Shown piece after piece: positions 1 to 8,641 of a DNA stretch of 24,551 nucleotides. The notes under the pieces were generated by a model. That model ran no database searches. It saw only the letters and a list, made by a program, of their open reading frames with translations, and had not been told where the DNA came from. Location: positions 7,376 through 31,926 of the forward strand of contig PYST01000403.1 of NCBI GenBank assembly GCA_003049485.1. The letters run 5' to 3'. Position 1 is the first letter of the stretch. Each line of letters opens with the position of its first letter. This DNA comes from Ophioceras dolichostomum. Its lineage: Eukaryota; Ascomycota; Sordariomycetes; Magnaporthales; Ophioceraceae. The translations under genes and the position numbers were made by a program.

Positions 1-698
1 GCGGCCTGCCGATCGACGTCCTCGTCCGCGGCGAGAGCAGGCTCGTCGTCGTCCGCGAGGCGGATGACGCCGCCCCTACCTCCTCGCTCGGCTCGAAACT
101 GCTCGGCACCCGCAAGCGCATGCTCGGCGGCCCAGCTGTTGCTGCTGCGTCAAAGCAAGTCGCCGCCGCCCCGGCCGCAGCCATCGTGGTCCACCCCCGT
201 CCGGGCAATAGCGCGGCGCCCAACCACGCCGCCTTGGCTCAGAGCATCCGGGGGATCAAGGGCGGCAGCAGCAGCGTCCGCGGCCGCGCCAGTCTCTTCG
301 GCAAGCGTCCCGCGGACGAAGAGGACGCCGAGGGGGGCGAGCTCGCCGCCCTTGTCCACCGCAGCCCCACCCGACGCCGCGGGCTGCCTGCTTTCGAGGA
401 CGACGACGACAATCTAGGCGCCGGCGGCCCCTCGTTCACGCAGAGCATGCTGTCCTATGCCAGCGGTATCCCCGCCACCACTCCTGCTGATGCTGCTGCT
501 GCTGCTGCAGACGACGGTCTGGCGTTCGCCGGCCAGCTCTCGGACGCGGCCGATGTCACGTACGACGAGGACGCGGACAACGAGCGCGACGTCGAGAGGG
601 AGGTGCTCGACATCATGGAGATCGATCGTGCGCTGGACGGAATGGAGGAGGATCGCGGTAGCGGGGCGAAGCACGTGTTCTTCGAGAATACTTCCTAG
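1..698 (+). CDS. C-terminal part of an unrecognised acidic, low-complexity protein (5' end outside window)
   Basis: The frame is open from base 3 without an initiator in context and ends at the TAG at 696-698, so this is the 3' end of a gene starting upstream. About 231 residues are visible. The first 20 residues (GLPIDVLVRGESRLVVV) alternate hydrophobic and charged residues like the end of a folded beta-rich domain. The rest looks disordered: Ala/Pro-rich linkers, basic patches (GTRKR, TRRR), an acidic run (EDDDDN) and an acidic tail with a helical stretch near the end (REVLDIMEIDRALDGMEED). The Met at 120 is internal to the open frame and is not a likely start. GC-rich third positions and the absence of stops support coding. 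No family was recognised. A nuclear or scaffold protein with a regulated tail is conceivable but is only an inference. Confidence 0.7.
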   Translation, partial: GLPIDVLVRGESRLVVVREADDAAPTSSLGSKLLGTRKRMLGGPAVAAASKQVAAAPAAAIVVHPRPGNSAAPNHAALAQSIRGIKGGSSSVRGRASLFGKRPADEEDAEGGELAALVHRSPTRRRGLPAFEDDDDNLGAGGPSFTQSMLSYASGIPATTPADAAAAAADDGLAFAGQLSDAADVTYDEDADNERDVEREVLDIMEIDRALDGMEEDRGSGAKHVFFENTS

Positions 699-2953
699 TA
701 GGAAGGGGTGGTGTTGTCGGAGTACACGAGCTTGGCGTGGGAGTGAACCTGAACCGACTCGATTTTGGACGACGACTGACCGACTGACTGACTCTGGACT
801 TGGACTATTGAGTGAGCAGGCTGGGCGGGCGGTGGTGGTGATGTGGATGGTGTACGATACCCAACAAAAACAAAGCGGCCCAGAAACGCAATGATGTGGC
901 TTTATCCGCTTGTTTTCGGATTGCCTTGCGTCGTCGTGGGATGGCGAGGCGGAGTCGCGCATTATGAATGGAGGCCCTATTCTTTCCAGGTCGTTGTGAC
1001 CGGTCCCTTCCTTCCCTTCTATTCACTCCCTCCTCCTGTTTCCTGTGATTGTATGCATCATCGACTAATTTTGGCGTACTGAACTGACCCTTTCTGACAC
1101 TTCTGGCGTGGCATATATTGCCCGTAGGTGTCTCGACTCTTTTCTTTACTTTCCACTCCCCCCGACATCTCTTCCCTCTTCCCCAACACTATCCCACTTC
1201 CGCACGGCCAGGTGGAGCACAAGGCGAGATCCTTCCTTGATGCTCTGTATTCCGAGCGGTATATCAACAGTTCAGGCCGCCTTCCCCTTCTCTTCCACAT
1301 CCCCGCTAAGCGGGGATCGGGGATCGGGCCGGCTCCTGACGTCGACGCCATCTGTTCTTGTGTTGGCAGCAGCCATCGCGCGAATTGACCATTTGCTCTC
1401 CCGACGCTGCAAGGTTGTCCATGGCTGGCTTGTTTCCTCATCTATCTGCTGCGTCTTGCTTGGTTTCTGGCGTTGGGTGTCTCTACCCTGCCAAAGGTCC
1501 TCTGATGGCTCTTCACGGAGCTGACGAGATCTGCGAGCTTGGTACGACCCTTCGGCTGGGGATTGGGGGAGGCGTTGTGGTGGGTGAGGGACTGGCCGGA
1601 TCGGATACCTACCTATCTACTGGGTCGGGAGGTGGTGTGCGTCGATACATTCTTGTCTTCTTTCTGTCCTTGCGTTTACATATGTCGGTGCCTGGGTAGT
1701 TCCCTTGGAATTTGGATTATGCCGTGATGCGTGCAAGCTTGGTTTGCTTCTTTCGTTTGGTAAGGTAGGTTGGAGATGGAAACTTGTTGTGCTGATGAAC
1801 CTGGTGTTGGCCGTCAGCGCGGAACGCCATCGAGTGGGCTTCGTCTGCAATACATGAGAGCGACCTGGAAGGTATGCAGCGGCTTACGGTACACGTCCAG
1901 CTTCGGCGCGACGTACAGCCATCGCAGCCGATTCGCGATTGGGACTGACGAGCCGTGAACCCCACCCCTGTGCTCCGGATCCTTCAGGCTGTGGTTGAAC
2001 TGGCCCAGCCCTCCTCGAGCTCCTCCTCGAAGCCAGAATTGACCGTCCTTTCTCGCCAGTGCCGCGGCACTTGCCGTTCGGTTCAGGCAGAATCTGGCTG
2101 GCTCACATTCCCCCACAGGCTTTGGATTCGTTGACCATCATCATGATCGCTGAGCCTGACCATGCCCTCATGTTCGAAAAGCCTTACCCGCACCCATTAC
2201 CCCTCCCGTCCATCCTCGAAGGCTCGGATGTTAAACGAAATCAGAGCTATCGACCCCACCACGCATTCAGTACATCCTATCATTGTCACCCCACCGTGCT
2301 GCCCACCTCGGGCTCAGGTGGGGCAAATATCGTGCTTTCTTGTATCCAGCGCGGACAGGCTCTCCGGCGTTATTTCCAGATAATTGCTGGCAGCAATTCG
2401 TTGCCAACCGCATCGGTCTTTCAACAAACCAAGCCTAGCGTCCGTCCTGTCGCGGACGACAGCCGTTGGCGCTAGACGGCAGGACCGCGATGACGGGCCC
2501 CACGCTTGGCCTGAGGCTTGCATGCCCGCCTGCATGCCCAGCTATAAGATTGTGCAGAGCGTCGCATCATTGAGACGAGGGGGCCAAGTTGATGCCGTAG
2601 TCTGAGGTACGGCGAGTAACCCTCGCTGCAATAGCGAGCCGCCTGCGTGGGCCTTGTGCTTCTGACAGCATCAAATGTGGAATAGTGCAACATCCAACTT
2701 CCAGGTTCCCAGCCTGATGTCCCTCCGGCCATCCGAGGCGAGAGCTTAAAAGGCGCTGATGACGGCTACCCCTCTTCTCCTACTCTTCGTGCTCTCGTCC
2801 TCTCCTGTGAAAAGAGCCTGAAAATAATTCTACCGCAGAAAATACTTTCGTTTTGTAACTTAGAACCCCTGGAAAGGCTTTGAACAACTCTCCATCCACT
2901 GTGCACCGGGATCCCCGCGACACTCATCTGCTCGCCTCTTCCTCCCTACCACC
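699..2953. other. Intergenic spacer, no gene recognised; holds the promoter of the SnoaL-like gene
   Basis: Open frames here are short, mutually overlapping and lack recognisable domains. The segment has pyrimidine-rich stretches (for example around 1135-1205) and a small tandem GGGATC/GGGGATC duplication near 1312-1330. The last 220 bases look like a fungal promoter and leader: a weak TATA-like AGCTTAAAAGG near 2742-2752, a CT-rich run at about 2770-2812, and an ACC-ATG-G start context at 2951-2957. No tRNA, inverted repeat or transposase remnant was seen. Confidence 0.5.
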
Positions 2954-3430
2954 ATGGCGCCTCTCACAGTACCCATCGAAGTCCGGGAGATAATCCGGGC
3001 CAAGAAGCACCTCTACTGCCGGTCCGTGGACACGAAGCAGTTCGACCTCTTCGACCAGGTCGCCCTGCCGGACGCGACGCTCTCGTACCGCATGCGGGAC
3101 GGCAGCTTCGTCCGAGCCGCCCTCGAAGGCCAGGACGCGAGCGTCGACTACAACTTCAGGTCGCGCGAGGAGTTCAAGGCCTTCTTCAAGAAGACGTTCG
3201 AGCCGCTGCAGGTCGTGCACATGATCGACTCGGGCTACTTCGAGCCGGGCGAGGTCGAGGACGAGGTGAAGGCCGTGTTTCTGTGCGTCGAGCTGTCTGG
3301 CCCCGCGGCCACGATGCTGCAGGGCCACGGCAGCGGCGGCGGGCATTATCATGAGGTGTACAAGAGGGTGGGCGGTGATTGGTTTTTGAAGAGCTGCGAT
3401 TTCGTGGTGCTGTATCATCGGATGGGGTAG
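2954..3430 (+). CDS. SnoaL-like / NTF2-like fold small protein
   Basis: This intronless gene encodes 158 aa and starts in a good fungal context (CACCATGG). There is no signal peptide, so it is probably cytosolic. The layout fits the SnoaL/NTF2 cone fold: an N-terminal helix (about residues 7-30, IREIIRAKKHLYCRSVDTKQ), the typical D-x-F-x-x-x-x-L-P-D-A segment (31-41), a central helix with REEFKAFFKK (71-80), then alternating strands ending in HYHEVYKRVGGDWFLKS (121-137), which matches the 'Y-x-D-x-x-x-x-x-G-x-W-x-I' style end of the family. Length is normal for a single-domain member. The family includes polyketide cyclases, dehydratases and many uncharacterised fungal proteins. No catalytic residue set can be assigned, so the substrate is unknown. 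The nearest genes are not biosynthetic. Confidence 0.75.
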   Translation: MAPLTVPIEVREIIRAKKHLYCRSVDTKQFDLFDQVALPDATLSYRMRDGSFVRAALEGQDASVDYNFRSREEFKAFFKKTFEPLQVVHMIDSGYFEPGEVEDEVKAVFLCVELSGPAATMLQGHGSGGGHYHEVYKRVGGDWFLKSCDFVVLYHRMG

Positions 3431-6104
3431 GATGGTGAGGGGTTGGGCTGGTGAATCATCTTTGGTGTACTGGTTAATGATCATGCCGGAAGGGTCTTTG
3501 AAAGCGGACTGTTGTTTACCAACGTCCCAACGAGACATGGCAGTGGTAACAAGAAGTAACTGAGACGGCTGGCACCTGCGGCTCGAGTTTTGTTTTCTTT
3601 TCCTTTACAGGCTTCTTTATCCCGTCGGCTAGGTATCTAATTAGCAAAGTCGTCTGTAGGACATCACCGCCATCGCCAGACCACCACTACCGTCAATATT
3701 ACCGCCCTGGGAGGGCGAACGGCGATAGTTCAGACTGGCTTTTCTTAAGAGCTGCTGCCTGGTGCCTACTTATGTGAATATCAAACACGCCGCCGAGCAG
3801 GCCCCTGCCCTTGTCGTCACCTGCGGCGTGCCATGCTTCAGCAAATTCGTCCTTGACACGGGTATGCTCGCTGCATTCCGCAATGTCTTCAGTCTCCCCT
3901 CCACGGAACCCCGAATGCTCTTCTCCATATAAGAGCAAGATCACGAATAAGAGCAGCAGCATCAGCTCATCGCCACAGCCGTAGCGCGACCTCGCACCAC
4001 CTCAGTGATGCCACCAGCAGCCCGCGGCGCTTACTGCCAGCTCAGCGAGGACGGGTTTGTATGCAGCTTAGGGAGTTCAGAGACAACGACAGATTCGACC
4101 AAGCGGAAGCGTGAGGGGGGCCACTTCCAAGCTGGGCGGTGCTGCTATCGTACATGCGGTCGGTCTCAGTCAACCATGATGCTTGCTGCCTCTGCTAGTG
4201 ATACTAGAAGTCACGACATAGCGGCTCAACATATACAAGTCGCCTGGAATAGATGGCTCTAGGTGACCGCCCATCCGGCCGGCACTGGTGAGGAGGACGA
4301 GTCTGGCGCGTAACATAATTAGGGAGGACTTCTTGGGAGATGGCGTGGATCACTCTCATCGGCTACAGGGACTACTACTGCTCGGTCTACATGAAATTTG
4401 ATATTGGTTTGTAAAATGACGCTTCCTCGTGATGGCTTTTGCTAGGCTAGCATGTCAGTACTATAGGTACGTACCTAGTTACATCTCGCGTCTTAAGTTT
4501 GGGTCCTTCTGCATTCAGTTTCTCGGCGAGGAATCCGTGAGAGGGATGACTCGGCGGATTTTACATACACGCTTTAATCCCTCTCAGGTATCAAGGCGAG
4601 TTCGGATTGGAGAGTGCCGGGACGGACACTTTTCCGGAGAGGAACATGTCAGGTTCACGTGATTGGATTGTCTGTCACGTCTAAGCAACTGAGATGTCTT
4701 GACCCAGCTCATGCTATCGCTTACAGTCTAGATCCTCTGTTTCCTACCCGTTCTTTGGGGTCAGACGTGCTCAGGATCACACATGCGTGGCGGGAGGAAT
4801 AGCACAGCGCTATACGGGACAGCTTCGAGGCACCGGACCACGGGACTACCAACCTTGGTATCTCAGTCGATCATCATGGGGCGAGCCCTGATAAGCCAGC
4901 AGTTGCCTTCAGGGCTGGAGGACGGGCACGAGTCCCCGGTGACTATCGTCCACACTGTCCGTCTGTCTACTTGCCCCTGCGCGTCAAATATGGAGACTGT
5001 ACCCCTTTTAGAGGGGAATAATAGGATAACAGGTCCTCAACGTACTCCGGAGATCTCCGTACTGTCTACACATTTAGTGCGGTATCTAGGGTCCTCAATG
5101 TGGCTGCAGAACTGGACAGCAATTCTAGTATCTCTGCTCTCATGTATATTCTGGGGGGTTATATTTGGCTTGAAAGTGTTCTCAAGGGCAAGATCATCAA
5201 GGGGAAGGAGGAATTGCGGTTTTGCAACCAGACCTCTGCCGCGAACCATCACCCCATATTAGAAGGATGTGTAATTCCACAGCGGCACCCGCCATCGTTA
5301 ACTGAGATTTCTGCCTAATTTGTCGATGACTGAGGGCCCATGTTCTACCTGGATCCTGAGAAGCCTTGGACGTCGTGTCATTCCTTGTCTTTTTACTAAC
5401 TCTGGCGCGTGACGTCTCATGAACCAAGGGCTCCTTGAGCCTCCGAGATCTGGTCTAGCCGGCAGTCCTTGACCAACGATCTGCGGCTGTCCTCCCTGCT
5501 GTTTGTGGAGCTGATAAACTGGATCAGGAAGGTGCATGGAGCGACTAGGCAGTTGTGTTTCGTCATCATCTAGAGGCACGCCGACCACAGCGGGAGCGAG
5601 GATCGGGGACTGAGTTGTCCGCGAGAATCAGTTTTTCCGAGTGTGTGGTCTTCTTGCAGTGGCGTTGTTCCGGCGGACGATGGAGAGAGCGCGTGGGAGA
5701 AAAAGGGGAACAGAGCGTGATTCTTGCACGATTGCTGGAGGAACTGAGTAATAGCCCCTGAAACTGAGCCTGAGCGGGGATATTAGCCGGTGTGGGATTT
5801 GTCGACGAACGCAACGACTTTGGACGTGTGACTGGCAGGTCCTAAACCCCTTGCGATATTTTCTAGCATCCCTGCCCGCTCTCCTCTGCGGAAATCTCTC
5901 AAAAGCCTTACGTCGGCCGGGAAAAGGAGCTGTATCCGGTTGTTGACTTGAGTTGAAGGTTACAAACGGACTTGTGGCAAGCTCCAAGTCAACAATGCAA
6001 ACGCCAAGCGGTCATCACTCCCCAGATTCGGGGGATTTGACGGCTCTCGTCCGCCATCAAACCAGTATTAAGCTTTCTGCAGGTCTCTTCATAAGATTTC
6101 CGTT

Positions 6105-6156
6105 ATCAGATGCAAGATCGGATGAAGATCAGATGAAAGATCGGATGAAATATCAG
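6105..6156. repeat. Short imperfect tandem repeat, about 12-nt unit (ATCRGATGAAG)
   Basis: Four to five adjacent units can be read: ATCAGATGCAAG, ATCGGATGAAG, ATCAGATGAAAG, ATCGGATGAAAT, then a diverged ATCAGGTGTCCC. Units alternate A/G at the fourth base, so the array can also be seen as two copies of a roughly 23-nt unit. It lies in the gene-poor region and is too short to be a classical minisatellite. Confidence 0.6.
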
Positions 6157-7126
6157 GTGTCCCCAGATTTCGTGGAGGAGCGAACAGACCAATGAGATTC
6201 ATTGGCCTCTGCCATCAATTCACCGACCCCTGCCAAGCCACAAGGGGGTGTTCATCAACAACCCCAGAAAGGAGGTCGAAGGATTCACATTCAGGAACCG
6301 TCATTTTACGGCACAGGTAACGTTGTCTTGCGTTCGACCACATGTTCCCTGTACTGCACAGGATTGGCGCCCCTGGAGAAGTCGAAATGTTGCTTCCACA
6401 ATAGGCAGAGTCACAGACACAACACAGGGCACGCCCCTCTCTCGCCGATTTCTATTTGCAAATCGGGATGCGATTCCACAGCGGCACGGAACGACGGGCG
6501 ATCCCGTCGGACGACTGACCGCCCGATGCGAAAGTTTAAGTCAAGTGGTCCGGCCAAACGGCTTCGCCGCGGTCGATCCGCTTTCATCAGAGTGAGGCGA
6601 CCGACGACTGTGGAACCGACCACCACCGACCACCAACACCCGCAACCGCGTCCACTTTGAATCCATCGCGCCTTTGTTCCGTTTCAGTTGCACACACAGA
6701 CGGCGAAAATATCGCACCGAGATGCTACCTGGATCTAACACGTTCCCATTCACTGGCCTCTCAACCCCTAGACACTACTTGGAGGCTCCCGCAGGAGTAA
6801 CATCATACCAACACACCGCAGTCTGCGAACTGCCATTTCGGGTGTCGGTATGGCGCACTCAGAGAGAGGGGTTGCAACCAGGCTTTCTGTTGTCGTCGGC
6901 TCCCACATCGGCGTGCGCGATGGGCAATGAAGCCATCGTCGGTGGGCGAACCAACCGACCACTAGTCGACGATATGGCCGTCACGAGAGGTTGGGATCCT
7001 ACCAGCGGCGGGGGTTTGCGGCAAGACTACTACTTACTACTGTCCTCCGTACATCAGGTCACAAAAAGTCACAAAGCAAGCCGTATCGGTGCTTCAAGAG
7101 GATGCTACGGTTTGAATCGAACCGAC

Positions 7127-7133
7127 TATAAAT
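7127..7133 (+). promoter_or_regulatory. TATA box of the RlpA-like gene
   Basis: TATAAAT lies about 170 nt before the ATG at 7303. It is followed by a leader that becomes CA- and CT-rich (repeated CTTCTT immediately before the AAA-ATG), a usual layout for a well-expressed fungal secreted-protein gene. Confidence 0.5.
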
Positions 7134-7302
7134 GCCGACGCAAAGTCCCTCGACGTCTTGAGCCCAGAACACAGGACGGGCCAGCCAGCTGCTCGAAGGA
7201 CAACACACAAGCTGAACCACAACCGCTTTCCTCCTCCTAAATCCAACCAACAAAACAGCCACCACCAAAGCACACCAACACTCTTCTTCTTCTTCTTTCA
7301 AA

Positions 7303-7734
7303 ATGCAGTTCTTCTCCCTCACAACCCTCCTCGCCCTCGCAACAACCCTGACCCTCTCCTCCCCCGTTCCCCTCCCGGAGGACACCTCCCCCGTCCACCC
7401 GCCAGCTTCCCTCGTGGCACGCGCCACCTCGGGCGACTTCACGTGGTACCAGCCGGGCCTCGGCGCGTGCGGCACGTGGAACACGGCGTCGGACCTCGTC
7501 GTCGCGCTGGGCCACGACCTGTTCGACCCGTCGACGCCCAACGGGAACCCGAACAACAACAAGCTGTGCGGCAGGAGGATCCGCGCCACGTACAACGGCA
7601 AGAGCGTCGACGTCACCGTCCGGGACCGCTGCGCCGGGTGCGCGGCGGGGGACCTGGATTTCAGCCCCGCTGCTTTCCAGAAGCTGGCGGCGCTTAGTGT
7701 GGGGAGGATGAAGGGGACTTGGGTTTGGTTGTAG
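7303..7734 (+). CDS. Secreted RlpA-like double-psi beta-barrel (DPBB) protein
   Basis: This intronless gene encodes 143 aa. Residues 1-20 form a signal peptide (a hydrophobic run after MQFF, with cleavage likely near Ser-Ser-Pro); a short Pro-rich spacer ending VARAT (38-42) leads into the mature domain. DPBB/RlpA landmarks are GDFTWY (44-49), GLGACG with Cys56, VALGHDLFD (67-75), LCGRRIR with Cys89, VTVRDRCAGC with Cys110 and Cys113, and DLDFSPAAFQKLA (117-129). The four conserved Cys allow two disulphides. The family is related to barwin/expansin folds and in fungi includes small secreted proteins linked to walls, proteinase inhibition or plant interaction; the exact role here cannot be read from sequence. 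Length is normal and the gene looks intact. A TATAAAT lies upstream. Confidence 0.88.
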   Translation: MQFFSLTTLLALATTLTLSSPVPLPEDTSPVHPPASLVARATSGDFTWYQPGLGACGTWNTASDLVVALGHDLFDPSTPNGNPNNNKLCGRRIRATYNGKSVDVTVRDRCAGCAAGDLDFSPAAFQKLAALSVGRMKGTWVWL

Positions 7735-8641
7735 ATGCAGTGGTAATTACTAGTAGATGGTACTAGATTGGTAGATACAACAACCTAGTACCTAGTTGCA
7801 CTGATGTTTTTTTTTTGTTTGGTCGGTTGGTTTTGGAGGGGGTTGGAGGGAGGAAGGGAGGAATGGAGGAATGGAAGGAGGGAGGAAGGGAAAGAAGGGA
7901 GGAAAGGAGGAAGGAAGGAGGTGGTGTTTGTGAAGAGATGGGCGAGGGGGACGGATGTTGGGATTCTTGTGGGACATTCGTTTGCGAAGGAACTTCTGTT
8001 GTACATACTAGGAAACACTTTTCTCCTTTTGCTCGTTGGCTACACTTTGGCTCTTTTCTCTTCTTCGCCAACCCATTCCCCTTTATCCATTTTGCCCAAC
8101 AGGCTATCCTTCCGCCATGAGGGTGGTAAAGTTGTCAAACGGGCTGTTAACGGAGCTTTTAGTGGTACCGGGAAAGGGAATGGGGGATAGCGGCCATTCT
8201 TTCAACCCTTTTTATCTTTTGGTCTTTACCTGTACATACTGCAACGCTTGAACCAATCAAGCCAATATAAAAGACCTTGCATAGGTAAGATCCACTTCGG
8301 ATACCTACAATGTCTGCGCGTTGCTTGCCTTGGCGGTGGTACACATTTCTGTCTCCAACTGCCCGTACTACCCCTGACTGGAAGAAGATACTAGTACTAT
8401 TATAGTAATACATAACTGGTAAAAGGAAATTACAACAGCATCTGTCACTCCATCCCACACCCCTCCCCTGGCGAGGCGCCCTCCCTAAACACCTCGTCCC
8501 TCTCCTAGGTCTCAGGACCCCCAGCGTGATTACTCGCCGTGTCTACTGTCCCTACTGTTATTACTCCTCATCACCATAGCCCCCAGCCCCCTCGGCATCT
8601 TCCCTCTCCTTCTCCTCCCTATAAGCAGCGAGATCCAACGG
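7735..8641. other. Intergenic region between the convergent RlpA-like gene and the GH16-type pseudogene
   Basis: This is the shared 3' flank of a plus-strand gene and a minus-strand gene. It holds a T9 run near 7807, a long polypurine tract (annotated separately), and several CTAG-containing short words (for example 7749-7795). Frames across it are mostly products of the purine-rich repeat. No gene is supported. Confidence 0.5.
7845..7922 (+). repeat. Polypurine GGAGG/GGAAGG tract
   Basis: Nearly 80 bases on the plus strand consist of G and A only, apart from two T interruptions in GGAATGG words, built from irregular GGA, GGGA and GGAA units. It begins about 110 nt after the stop of the RlpA-like gene. 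Such tracts can form triplex (H-DNA) or G-rich structures, and reading frames over it (poly-Gly/Glu/Arg/Lys or Pro/Ser/Phe) are artefacts. Confidence 0.75.

Larger units (their letters stand above)
3431..7302. other. 3.9 kb gene-poor region; no gene supported
   Basis: No open frame here shows a recognisable domain, signal peptide or convincing exon structure. Base composition is visibly less GC-rich than the flanking genes, and the frames present are short and overlap on both strands. The segment holds small palindromes (for example CGGAGATCTCCG near 5046-5057), a short imperfect tandem repeat (annotated separately) and, at its right end, the promoter and CT/CA-rich leader of the RlpA-like gene. 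It could contain old, mutated repeat DNA, but no transposase, reverse transcriptase or terminal repeat was seen. Confidence 0.45.

Noticed and set aside
2924..3538. 204-residue minus-strand frame
   Set aside because: Antisense shadow of the SnoaL-like gene.
7105..7125. Possible tRNA T-arm (GGTTCGATTC on the minus strand)
   Set aside because: The flanking bases do not form the 5-bp stem and no A box, anticodon arm or acceptor stem can be drawn.
6674..7240. 188-residue plus-strand frame before the RlpA-like gene
   Set aside because: It overlaps the TATA box and leader of the RlpA-like gene and has no domain, signal or exon support.
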